Below are positions 1-10,300 of a stretch of 64,000 nt of DNA, piece after piece. Numbering within the stretch: the first letter of the stretch is position 1; every line of letters begins with the position of its first letter. The position numbers were made by a program, and so were the translations under genes. The notes under the pieces were generated by a model. It was not told the origin of the DNA, made no database searches, and saw only the letters and a program-made list of their open reading frames with translations. Source of the stretch: Bordetella parapertussis (lineage in GTDB: Bacteria; Bacteroidota; Bacteroidia; Chitinophagales; Chitinophagaceae); assembly GCA_943331005.2 (NCBI GenBank), contig CALQJX020000003.1, positions 124,001 through 188,000 on the forward strand, in the 5' to 3' direction.

Positions 1-1310
1 TCAGACTTTCCTTTACGGGCAGCAATGAGTGCAGCTTCGTTACATATATTGGCAATATCTGCACCGGCAAAACCCGGGGTCTGTATAGCCAGTTTCTTGA
101 TGTTCAGATCTTTTGAACGTTTGATCGGCTTAAGATGCACATCAAAGATCTTCTCCCTGCCCTTCACATCCGGAATATCGATAGAGATCTGACGATCGAA
201 ACGACCCGGACGCAGCAGTGCAGCATCCAGTACATCAGGACGGTTGGTTGCTGCAAGCACTATGATACCACTGTCTCCACTGAATCCATCCATTTCCACA
301 AGCATCTGATTCAGTGTGTTCTCACGTTCATCATTGCTCATCATCATGTTCTTGCCACGGGCACGACCTATTGCATCTATCTCATCAATAAACACGATAC
401 AGGGTGCTTTTTCCCTTGCCTGCTTGAACACATCGCGCACACGGCTTGCACCCACACCTACGAACAGTTCCACAAAATCCGAACCCGACATAGAGAAGAA
501 AGGCACCTGTGCTTCGCCGGCCATAGCCTTTGCGAGCAGGGTCTTACCTGTACCGGGAGGGCCAACCAGCAGTGCACCCTTTGGTATCTTACCACCAAGA
601 GCAGTGTATTTTTTAGGATTCTTCAGGAAGTCAACGATCTCCATTACTTCCACCTTGGCTTCATCCAGTCCGGCTACATCGTTGAATGTGATATTCACGC
701 GTGTACCTTTCTCAAACAACTGAGCCTTAGACTTACCAATGTTAAAAATGCCACCGGCACCACCGCCGCCGCCGCCAGAGCCCATCTTCCTGAAAACAAG
801 GAAGTACATAGCCACAAAGAAAATGATAGGCAACAACAGTGTCTGCAGGAAAGTATGCATCAGATCGCCATGATAATCATAGATCACCGGGATATGGTCT
901 GCATCAGGCAATGCCTTTTGTGCATCTCCCAGATCAGTGTTGAACTGATCTACGGTACCTATTTTAAAAGTAAATGCAGGTGTTTTGTCATTGGCCATAG
1001 CAGGTGTCTTGCCCGGTGTACCTGCAGGTATAGTACCCGGTTTCAGATACACCTCCACATATTCCTTATTGATCACAACCACCTTAGCCACCTGGTTTTT
1101 CTGCAGGTACGACTTGAAATCCTGGAAACTACGCTCTGTGACCGAAGTACCGAAATTACCACCAAAGAACTGCGCACCAAGTATAGCCACTAGTATCAGT
1201 CCATATATCCAGTATATGTTGAATTTGGGGCCTTTGCGCTGATTATTGGGGGAATTTTCACCTCCGGGTTTCAGATCGCCGGGATTAATATTCTGTTTAT
1301 TATCTTCCAT
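1..1310 (-). CDS. ftsH: ATP-dependent zinc metalloprotease FtsH, N-terminal 436 residues (cut by window edge)
   Basis: Membrane-anchored AAA+ protease that unfolds and degrades damaged membrane proteins and some regulators. The visible part has a hydrophilic N-terminus, a transmembrane helix near residues 32-50, a periplasmic domain, a second helix near 152-173, then a glycine-rich linker and the AAA module. Walker A is GPPGTGKT near residue 250, Walker B is IVFIDEID, and the second region of homology with RPGRFDRQ is present. The zinc peptidase domain (HEXXH) lies beyond the left edge. The ATG at 1310-1308 precedes a normal FtsH N-terminus. The gene follows rsfS by 51 nt on the same strand, so the two are probably co-transcribed. 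The six-glycine linker after helix 2 is longer than in the E. coli protein. Confidence 0.97.
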   Translation of the reverse strand, partial: MEDNKQNINPGDLKPGGENSPNNQRKGPKFNIYWIYGLILVAILGAQFFGGNFGTSVTERSFQDFKSYLQKNQVAKVVVINKEYVEVYLKPGTIPAGTPGKTPAMANDKTPAFTFKIGTVDQFNTDLGDAQKALPDADHIPVIYDYHGDLMHTFLQTLLLPIIFFVAMYFLVFRKMGSGGGGGGAGGIFNIGKSKAQLFEKGTRVNITFNDVAGLDEAKVEVMEIVDFLKNPKKYTALGGKIPKGALLVGPPGTGKTLLAKAMAGEAQVPFFSMSGSDFVELFVGVGASRVRDVFKQAREKAPCIVFIDEIDAIGRARGKNMMMSNDERENTLNQMLVEMDGFSGDSGIIVLAATNRPDVLDAALLRPGRFDRQISIDIPDVKGREKIFDVHLKPIKRSKDLNIKKLAIQTPGFAGADIANICNEAALIAARKGKS

Positions 1311-1361
1311 TTTGCTGCTTGATCGAAATGTGTATAATTCTTCTTAATAATGTAACCGCAA

Positions 1362-1754
1362 TTAATATTCGGTCTTAGGAGCATCTTCCCACAAGCTTTC
1401 CAGATTGTAAAAAGAGCGATGCTCAGTCTGGAAGATATGCACTACTACGTTCACATAATCTACCAGCGTCCATGCATCTCCTATTTCCTTGTGGAATGGC
1501 CTTTCCTCGCATTCTTTCTCCACTTCATCCATAATGTTGTCAGCAATAGCCTTCAACTGAACATGAGACTGAGCCTCACATAAAATGAAGTAGTCGGCCA
1601 CTGCTTCGTCGATCTTTTTCAGATCCAACGCTACAATAGCTTCACCTTTTTTATCCTGTATTGCTTTTATGATCGTTTTGAACAGTTTACTGTTCTTAGA
1701 CAGGCGGGTAGGACTTTTTTTACGTTCCTGCAAAGCACTTATTACTTTCTCCAA
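1362..1754 (-). CDS. rsfS: Ribosomal silencing factor RsfS
   Basis: RsfS (YbeB/Iojap family) binds uL14 on the 50S subunit and blocks subunit joining when nutrients are short. The 130-residue product has the family core: a region like ALDLKKIDEAVADYF near residues 43-57, the CEAQSHVQLKAIAD stretch, and DAWTLVDYVNVVVHIF near the C-terminus. Basic N-terminal extensions are usual in Bacteroidota. The reading frame has an in-frame stop only four codons upstream and no ATG, so initiation is probably at TTG (1754-1752), with a purine-rich GGAGAAAG just inside the gene. It is divergent from birA and upstream of ftsH in the same direction. Confidence 0.92.
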   Translation of the reverse strand: MEKVISALQERKKSPTRLSKNSKLFKTIIKAIQDKKGEAIVALDLKKIDEAVADYFILCEAQSHVQLKAIADNIMDEVEKECEERPFHKEIGDAWTLVDYVNVVVHIFQTEHRSFYNLESLWEDAPKTEY

Positions 1755-1829
1755 ATTTGTGTATTAGTTTTGTTTGGTAATGTTCTATTACTGTTTATCA
1801 AAATTATAAATCTTTTCTCACTAAACCTC

Positions 1830-2576
1830 ATGGCAAGCCAGGATTTAAAGTTAATAGAACTTGAATATACTGACAGTACCAATAACTATGCCATGCAGCT
1901 CATCAATGACGATAAGGCGCAACCCGGCACTACCATTACCACCCGTAGCCAAGGCAAAGGCAAGGGGCAAAGAGGCAAAGTATGGATAGACGAACCCGGC
2001 CAAAGCCTGTTAATGAGCATTATTGTAGCACCAAAACAGCTTCTTACCGAACAATTCGTCTTCAGCGCCTCTGTAGCAGTGGCAATTGCCAATGTTTTGC
2101 AAAAATTTCTGCCCGATAGCAGTGTAAGGATCAAATGGCCCAATGACATCATCATCAATGACAAAAAGGCAGGCGGCATACTCATAGAGAATGTGCTTCG
2201 TGGCAGCAACTGGACACATAGTGTCATAGGCTTTGGTCTCAATATTAACCAGTCATCCTTCCCCGACACACTACCCTATGCCACCTCTATCAAAATAGCA
2301 TCCGGACAGGAAACGGATATGGCTCGTATCAGAGAAAGAGTGAGAGAACACATTTTAGCTGCAACCTTATATCCCCAACCCTCCTGCAGGATCATGGAAG
2401 CATATAACGAGCTACTCTACAAAAAAGGTGAATCTCAGAAATTCAGCAACAGTGATGGCTCATGGAATGCAACCATTATCTATGCCGGTAATGACGGCAC
2501 TCTGGAAATAAGACCAGTGAATGGTACCAAAACCTACATTTATCACCATGGTGAGATAAAATGGGAATGGGAATAA
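1830..2576 (+). CDS. birA: Biotin--[acetyl-CoA-carboxylase] ligase
   Basis: Attaches biotin to the biotin carboxyl carrier protein of acetyl-CoA carboxylase through biotinyl-AMP. The 248-residue product has the BPL/LplA catalytic fold: DSTNNYA near residue 16, the biotinyl-adenylate loop GKGQRGKVW (GRGRxGR/KxW family motif) near 43-51, the IKWPNDI motif near 103-109 and the GFGLNIN segment. It lacks the N-terminal winged-helix domain of E. coli BirA, so it is a group I enzyme and cannot act as the biotin-operon repressor. I chose ATG 1830 because the upstream in-frame extension to 1770 is hydrophobic and overlaps the promoter space of rsfS. A TAGTTTTG element lies at 1765-1772. It converges with the membrane-protein gene at 2590. 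Confidence 0.93.
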   Translation: MASQDLKLIELEYTDSTNNYAMQLINDDKAQPGTTITTRSQGKGKGQRGKVWIDEPGQSLLMSIIVAPKQLLTEQFVFSASVAVAIANVLQKFLPDSSVRIKWPNDIIINDKKAGGILIENVLRGSNWTHSVIGFGLNINQSSFPDTLPYATSIKIASGQETDMARIRERVREHILAATLYPQPSCRIMEAYNELLYKKGESQKFSNSDGSWNATIIYAGNDGTLEIRPVNGTKTYIYHHGEIKWEWE

Positions 2577-2589
2577 AAGAATATCTGCC

Positions 2590-3006
2590 CTAAGGCACCT
2601 TTGCCAATCGCAATGACAATTGATAACCCAACCATACCGATGGGATATAAAGCAACACACTTATCACCACAAACCACATAGGGTGTGGTATCATCACCAC
2701 GTTAAAAATACCTCCCAGAGTTATTATAGCACCAGTAATTAAAACAGGCATTACAGACTTCCTGCCACTTACCTGCGTTGCTATCACCCCAGAAAGCAAC
2801 GCACACACTACATAATTGACCAATATCAGCACAAATACAACAGTGGGTATTTGTGCTGCATATGCAGCAATAGCAGCCTTATCGGTAAAATTGAGACCTG
2901 GTGGTGGTGGATAAACAGCATGAATAGCCTTCTCTCCCAAAGCCTGCAATATCATTCCAGCCATTACAGCCGATACCACCGGCAATATATACTCCGTTTT
3001 ACGCAT
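2590..3006 (-). CDS. Small four-helix membrane protein, function unknown
   Basis: A 138-residue protein with four predicted membrane segments, near residues 7-25, 50-75, 85-108 and 110-130. A loop with the run YPPPPGLNF sits between helices 1 and 2. No catalytic motif is visible. The architecture resembles small conserved inner-membrane proteins that are common and uncharacterised in Bacteroidota. ATG at 3006-3004. Its 3' end lies 13 nt from the end of birA, and its start faces the PagL-like gene across 113 nt, so it is transcribed alone. Confidence 0.75.
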   Translation of the reverse strand: MRKTEYILPVVSAVMAGMILQALGEKAIHAVYPPPPGLNFTDKAAIAAYAAQIPTVVFVLILVNYVVCALLSGVIATQVSGRKSVMPVLITGAIITLGGIFNVVMIPHPMWFVVISVLLYIPSVWLGYQLSLRLAKVP

Positions 3007-3077
3007 ACGGTAAAGTTAGTAAGAAATCCTAAAGTTGACTACAACAATGCAATTGAAGATCAGTACAAAATATTCAA

Positions 3078-3109
3078 TTTTCATGCAATCATATTTGCCA
3101 GTATATTTG
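3078..3109 (+). promoter_or_regulatory. Probable Bacteroidota sigma-A promoter of the PagL-like gene
   Basis: TATATTTG at 3102-3109 matches the -7 consensus TAnnTTTG exactly. TTTT at 3078-3081, 20 nt upstream, stands where TTTG is expected. The start codon at 3120 follows 10 nt later, so the leader would be very short. Confidence 0.5.
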
Positions 3110-3119
3110 ACGTCTGTTT

Positions 3120-4253
3120 ATGCAAAAAAGGCTTGTATATACCCTATTCCTGCTCGGCGCTCTATCCGGCACATCAGTTCATGCACAGGACAACCCACCA
3201 TTCTCGGGATTCTGTTTTGATGTGAATACATTCGCCGGAAAAGTCATCAAACATTCTGCAAAATTCAGACTGCCGGTTCCCGAAATCAGTACCGGACTGG
3301 ATATAAATCTGCAATGGAAAAAATATGGCAAAGAAGAATGGGAACAGCGCAGAAGGTATCCGGTTATAGGTTTAGGTCTCACATATACCAACTATGGCAT
3401 AGATTCTGTTTACGGCAAATGCTTTAGCATTTACCCCAACATACAGATACCTATCATAATGGGCCGTAAACTGCAATGGACCATAAGGATAGGTGATGGT
3501 GCGGGATTTGTAACCCGAAAATATTCCCGAACCAAACACTTCGATACACTAAATAATGCCATAAGCAGTACACTCAACGACTATGCCTCATTCATGACCG
3601 ATGTTCGGTATCATATAAATGACAACTGGGAAGTGCAAACAGGTCTTAACTTCTCGCACATTTCTAATGCCTCATTCCACCAACCCAATCTGGGCATCAA
3701 CATGTATGGTGCTCATCTGGGTATCAAATATTATCCGGTCACATCCAACCCTCACCGTATCATACGCGAGCTGAAACCATTGAAGAACAGATGGCTGGGG
3801 CAGTTCAGGCTCACCATGGCTTTCAATGAGTCTAATGCTGCGCTGGGTCCTACCTATCCAATTTATCTGGGTACTGCACTGGTAAGTAAAAGATGGATAA
3901 GTAAGAATAAATTCTTTACAGGGGTAGATTATAGCTATCACGAACAGATAAACGCATTCCTGCACAATAACAGCTTTGTGCCTGTGGGTACAGAGAAAAA
4001 GGAAGCTACTAAAATAGCAGTTTTAGCAGGCAATGAATTTCTGCTGGGCAAAGTAGGTGTAGTGCTGCAAGTAGGTTATTACGTAAAACAGGCTTTCCAG
4101 ACTCAAGGCAAGGTATACCAGAAACTCGGTGGCAATTACTACATCATTCAGAAAGAGAATGGACTCATCAAAGAGGCATATCTCTGTGCTTTCCTCAAAA
4201 CGCACCTTTCTGTAGCAGAGCTGGCCGAATTCGGTTTCGGTATGAGCTTCTGA
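3120..4253 (+). CDS. Acyloxyacyl hydrolase / PagL-like lipid A 3-O-deacylase
   Basis: Probable outer-membrane enzyme that removes an acyl chain from lipid A. The 377-residue product has a signal peptide (residues 1-22, ending VHA-QD). Its middle contains the PagL signature: F-S-H-I-S-N-A, then Q-P-N-L-G-I-N and a run ending in GIKY near residues 178-205. In PagL the catalytic His and Ser lie in such an HxSN motif. Alternating-polarity strands fit a beta-barrel. The protein is about twice as long as Pseudomonas PagL, as in other Bacteroidota homologues, with extra barrel-like sequence after the motif. It stands alone, followed by a strong bidirectional terminator. Substrate is inferred from the family. 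Confidence 0.8.
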   Translation: MQKRLVYTLFLLGALSGTSVHAQDNPPFSGFCFDVNTFAGKVIKHSAKFRLPVPEISTGLDINLQWKKYGKEEWEQRRRYPVIGLGLTYTNYGIDSVYGKCFSIYPNIQIPIIMGRKLQWTIRIGDGAGFVTRKYSRTKHFDTLNNAISSTLNDYASFMTDVRYHINDNWEVQTGLNFSHISNASFHQPNLGINMYGAHLGIKYYPVTSNPHRIIRELKPLKNRWLGQFRLTMAFNESNAALGPTYPIYLGTALVSKRWISKNKFFTGVDYSYHEQINAFLHNNSFVPVGTEKKEATKIAVLAGNEFLLGKVGVVLQVGYYVKQAFQTQGKVYQKLGGNYYIIQKENGLIKEAYLCAFLKTHLSVAELAEFGFGMSF

Positions 4254-4296
4254 TCTGCAAATCACTTTACTGATACTTCTAGTCAAAGCTGTACAT

Positions 4297-4334
4297 AAAA
4301 AAAGGAGCCTGATTTTTTCAGGCTCCTTTTTGAC
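4297..4334. terminator. Bidirectional rho-independent terminator
   Basis: The near-perfect inverted repeat AAAAAGGAGCCTGA / TCAGGCTCCTTTTT around a short T loop sits between the convergent PagL-like gene and the giant repeat protein. It has a U-run on either strand, so it can end both transcripts. Confidence 0.9.
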
Positions 4335-4350
4335 TATGATAAAAATGGCA

Positions 4351-7300
4351 TTATTGTTTCAGTACGAAATGGAACACCTTGCGGTCGTTTCCATTGCTTA
4401 TGTTCAACATATACATACCGTTTGCCAGCGAACTGCTCAACTGAACTTGTTCGTTAAGAATACCTGCACGAGCTACTGTTGCTGCACGGTAAACTACCTG
4501 ACCCAGCACATCTGTGATCTCCAATGAAACCTGCTCATCGATCTGACTACCCAATGTACCGGATACAGTAAATGTACCGTTGGTTGGGTTAGGCATCATC
4601 CTGATGTCACCTGTGGTAATACTGGTTGTACCCACTCCTGTAGTTGGTGTAATTTTCATTACTATAGAGTTGATCGTTTCAAGACCACATTCGCCTGTAC
4701 CTATAACTGCACAGGTTACAGAATCACCATTGTTCAGATCGCTGCTGGAGAATGTAGATAGTGTTGCGCCTGCTACAGCAGCACCCCTGATCTTCCACTG
4801 ATAGGTTGGATTAGCACCACCACCTGTCACATTTGCAGTAAATGTCACCAGTTCACCTTCTTTAGCAACAGTACCCGGTACTGCAGTAATATTCACTACA
4901 GGTATATACTGTGGGTTAACGCGAATTGTCACTGTATTGCTCGACACATTGTTCACAGAAGGGCAACGATAATTACTGTTCAGCCTGCATACAATTGTCT
5001 GATTGTTAGATGGAAGGTAAGTGTAAGAAGAAGCGGAAGCACCGGTAACGATACTACCGTTCACTATCCATATATATGCAGGAGCAGTACCACCGTTCAC
5101 AGATACCGCTGTAAATGAAGCCAATGAACCCTGACAAACTGTATCATCTGCCGCAGTGATACTAACTGATGGTGTGAGGTTTGGAAGCACTACCATTGTT
5201 TTGGTAACTGACACACTGGCCACAGAAGGACAAACTGCACTGCTGGTGAATGTGATTTTCACTTCATCTCCATTTACTGGAACATAAGTATAAGAAGTTC
5301 CTGTACCAACAACCGATGAACCTACAGACCATGCGTAACCGGGGGTAGTACCACCATTGCTGCCTGTTGCAGTATAGGTAACCGAAGTACCAGCACAAAC
5401 TGTATCAGAAGCTGACGCCGTCATTGTAACTGATGGCACAACCAACGGATTGATAGTAATTGAAGCTATACCAGCCATGCTACGTACGCAACCTGCAGCA
5501 TTGGTAGCGCTTATTGTGTAGTCACCTGCTACAGTATGCAAACCGAAGCTCAAAGGAGCACCTGTTCCACTCAACGTAGAAACTGTTGCAGAGCTATGGA
5601 TCAGTTCATAAGTACTACCAGTTGCAGAGCTATCCAGTCCCACAACTACACCAGTGCCACCTGCACAATAGCTGCCACCACCGGTAATAATGAACTGTAC
5701 CGGCAACGCATTAACTACAACAGATTTAGTTTTCACACATCCGGTACCCAGTACATAACTCATTGTTGCACTACCTGCCGCAACACCGGTAACCACACCT
5801 GATGCGTTAATGGTAGCAACAGAAGTGTTGCTGCTTGCCCACGAACCACCGGTAGATAAAGTATTAAGTACTATAGATGAACTCTGGCAAACTGACGCTG
5901 CACCGGTAATATTCTCCGGCAATGGATCAACAATCACATTTGCAAGTTGCATACAACCTGTAGGTAATGTATAAGTAATTACAGCTGTACCTGCACCAAC
6001 ACCTGTAACCACACCTGTAGCGAAATTAACGGTTGCTACAGAGGTATTACTGCTCAACCATGCACCACCTGTAGTAGCAGTAGAGAGGGTTGTATTAGCA
6101 CCTGTACAAACATGCACTACACCGGTTATTGCTTCAACGGCCGGACTTACTGTTATCATGCGGCTGCGCATACATCCCGTAGGTAGTGTATAGGTAATAG
6201 TGGCAGTACCTGCCGCATTACCGTTTATGATACCTGTAGATGCGCCGATAGTTGCTACAACTGTATTATCGCTGGTCCACACACCACCCGGATTAGCATT
6301 GCTCATCACAGTAGTAAGACCGGAACAAACAGTACCGGTGCCTGCAAGAAGACCGGGAAGCGGATTAATGGTAACAATTGTTGAACGCTTACAGTTGTTG
6401 GCAGTTACATATGTAATAACACTGGTACCTGCTGCAATACCGCTCACTATACCTGTACTGTTCACTGTTGCAGTACTTGCAGAACTGCTCCAGGTGCCAC
6501 CACCGGTGACACTTTCCAGCTGTGTAGTACTACCTGCACACACTGTAGCTGTTCCCGTTATTACTGCCGGCAAAGAATTAACTACTAAAGATGTAGAGGT
6601 AAAACAACCTGTAGGGAATGTATAAGTAATGATACTAAAACCGGCATTAACGCCTGTCACAGCGCCTGTACCTGCACCTATGGTTGCTACACTAAGGTCG
6701 CTGCTTATCCAGCTGCCACCTGCGCTGCCGCTGCCCAGATTGGTTGTACTTCCCTCACAGATAGTTGTATTACCAACTATTGCAGAAGGCAATGCATTCA
6801 CCAGAACAGCTGTTGTCTTCATACATCCTGTTGGCAATGCATAGGTAACTATTACAGTTCCTGCAGTAAAGCCTGTCATCAGACCGCCTGCATTTACAGA
6901 AGCTATAGAAGGATTAGATGATGACCAGTTGCCGCCACCTGCGGTATTAGATAAAGTAGAAGAAAGACCTGCACACACAGTAGTTGTTCCTGTTATATCT
7001 GCAGGCATTGGATTGACCACTACTGATGCTACTCGGCGACAGGTAGTAGGTAATGTATAAGTTATATTTACTGTACCATTTGTTACACCTACCACAACGC
7101 CTGCTGAGTTTACGGTAGCTATACCTGAAGCACTGCTGCTCCATGTACCACCTGCTGGTGCGCTGGTAAGTGCTGTAGTTGACCCTGCACATACATTAAG
7201 TATGCCCGACATAGATGCCGGCAATGCGTTAACTGTTACAGTAACATTACGCTGACAACCGTTTATAGTATAACAGGTAATTGATACTGTACCTGCACTT

Positions 7301-10300
7301 ACACCACTTACTACCCCTGCAGCGTCTACGGTGGCAATTGCTGTGTTTGCACTACTCCAGCTTGTTGCAGTGGCACTAACAAGAGTTGTCGAAGCAGCTT
7401 CACATACATTCAGCGAACCTGTTATAGCTGATGGTAACGGATTTACTACAAAAGATGTATTGGTCTTGCACCCTGTAGGCAAAGTATAGGTAATATTAGT
7501 TGTTCCTGCAGTAGCGCCGGTAACTATACCAGTACTACTTACAGGAGCTATAGCAGAAGAACCTGTGCTCCAAGCACCGCCTCCTGTTAAAGAACTTAGT
7601 GCACTTGTTTGACCTACACATGCTGATGCAATACCTCCAATTGTAGCCGGAGTAGTATTAACAACTATGTTGCGTGTACGCATACAACCTGTAGGCAGTG
7701 TGTAAGTAATAGTAGTGGTACCGGCAGCATTACCTGCTACCACACCCGATGCGTTTACTGAAGCAATAGCATTATTATCCGAGCTCCAGGTTCCACCTGC
7801 CGGAGCACTGCTCCAGTTTATGGTAAGTCCTTCACAAACAGCTGCAGATCCGCTCAGTGTCGATGGCAATGCATTTACTGTTATAACCTGCGTCCTTACA
7901 CAACCGGTAGGCAGTGTATAACTTATTGCGGCATTGCCGGCTGCTACACCCGTCACAACACCTGTAACGCTGTTTACTGTAGCAATAGAGTTGTTGGCAC
8001 TAGACCAGGTACCACCAAAATCCGGATTACCCAGAGATGTAGTACTACCAACACACACATCAAATGTGCCTGTTATCACTCCCGGCAGCGGATTTACTGT
8101 AACATTAGTCGTACGTTGACAACCTGTTGTAGCATTCATGTAAGTTATCTGAGCAATACCTGCTCCTGCACCGGTAACTACACCAGTTGGAGAAATACTT
8201 GCAACTGATGTGTTACCAGATGACCATATGCCTCCCGGAGTAAAATCATATAAATTAGTTGTCTGACCATAACAAACTACTGTAGTACCGGTTATTACCT
8301 GTGGCAGCGGGTTTACCAGCACATTTGTTGTGCTTCTGCAACCTGTTGGTAGTGTATAACTTACAGTAGCATTCCCTGCACTCATTGCAGTTGAAGAACC
8401 GCTAGACGGATCTATTGTCAGTACGCTTGGATTGCTGCTGGTCCATGTACCGCCAGCAGGACTAGCTGCATATCCGGCCAATTCATCTTTACACAGTTCA
8501 GTAGGACCGGTAATTACAGATGGCAGCGCATTCACTGTAAATACAGAGGCAACGCCACATCCTGTTCCTGATAGTATATAAGACACTACTGTATTGCCTG
8601 CACTCATACCGGTTATTATACCAGATGCGTTTATTGTTGCAATAGCAGGAGATACAGTACTCCATGTTCCACCTGCGGTGGTGTTGGTAACTACTGCTGA
8701 TGAGCCTACACATACATTGGTTGCACCACCTGTTGCCGAGGGCAACGGATTCACCGTTACAAGAGTGGTTGTGCGGCAGCCTGTAGCTGAAATTGTATAG
8801 GACATAAGTGAATAACCCTCACTGACACCCGTAACCATACCCAGTCCGTTAATGGTAGCAACACTAGGTGTTGCACTGCTCCAGGTTCCGCCCGGAGTTA
8901 TATTAGCCAGATTGGTTGTAGCTCCCTGACATACAACAGCAACGCCTGTGCTTAGCGCAGGAGTGGCATTAACTGTTACCGTACGGTTCACAACGCAACC
9001 CGATGGAGTTGTGTAGGTAACTATCGCTGTTCCTGCAGCAACTCCGCTCAGTACACCGAAAGAATTGATCGATGCTACCAATGGTGAAGAACAAACCCAT
9101 GTACCACCCGTGATTGCATGTGTAAGTACAGTTGTCTGCCCGCTACACACGGCACCTGTACCACCTATTGCAGCAGGTGCAGGAACCACTGTGACAACAG
9201 CTGTGGTAGAGCAGCCTGTTGGCAAAGTATATGTTACAGTTGTGGTGCCCGGGGTTACACCGGTAATGATACCAGTTCCCGAAGCAATTGTTGCTATAGA
9301 TGGAAGTTGGCAAGCCCATATACCAGGTGCAGCCGAATTAGTAAGCGCAAAAGAAGAACCGACACAAATTGCAAGACTACCGGAAATTGTACCCGGAAGA
9401 GGATTCACACTTACGGTTACACCATTAGTGGTCGTACAGCCTGCACTGCTGGTAACAGTAACACTGTAGTTATTTACACCCAGAGAGGTAGGTGTTATGG
9501 TAGGAGTGGTGCAGGTAGTGCAGGAAAGTCCCGCTGCTCCTGTCCATGCATAGGTCGATGGAGGCAATGTAGCCGTAACTGATATATTATCAAGGAACCA
9601 GTAAAACTGAGTACCATTGTAATTCCAACGAAGGCGAACATCAGGTTGTCCAATTGCTCCTGCGGGTAAAGAGATTGTTGTTTCAGGAGCTGTAGATACC
9701 CATGAAGTTGAGCCTACAACTGAACCTACCTGGTCTACTATCTGAGTCCAGCTGGTACCACCATTTACCGAATATTCAATTTTTGCTGCAGCATCAAGTC
9801 CTGTAGATAGCAAATATTGGTTAAAAATAAGAGATACAGCACCGTACCCAACAGTAGAGAATGAAGTAGAAGTAAGTGTAGTATTGACCGGAGTACCATA
9901 AGACATGGCCTGAGCCATATTACTACCATCACCCAGTACGCCATCAGCAGAAGTAGTTGAATTAACAATATTCCAAACATTCAGCGGAAGTGCCGGAACA
10001 GCAGGAGTTTGAGTTACTGTCCATCCGCTGAAACCTGCATTAAAGTTCTGGCTTAGCAAAGCAAAAGTAGGGTTCGGAGAAGAAGCTGCAAAAGTGGTAG
10101 AATTTCCATTACATATTGTAGTTGGTCCGGGAGGAGTTACTGTAACAGCAGGTAATGGATTCACAGTTACCTGTGCAGTTCTGATACAGGCGCTGGTGGG
10201 TGTTGCATATGTTATTGCTGCGAGCCCAGCAGAAATGCCTGAAACAATACCGGTAGATACGCCGATAGTGGCAATTCCGGTAGAACCCGATGTCCAGGTA

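Noticed and set aside
135..1193. Plus-strand open frame of 352 residues opposite ftsH
   Set aside because: Rich in Cys, His and Thr with no family pattern, while the opposite strand encodes an unmistakable FtsH.
6200..9582. Several plus-strand open frames of 60-150 residues opposite the giant repeat gene
   Set aside because: They recur with the 216-bp repeat and have no signal or domain. The minus strand gives one continuous protein with clear domains and a sorting tail.
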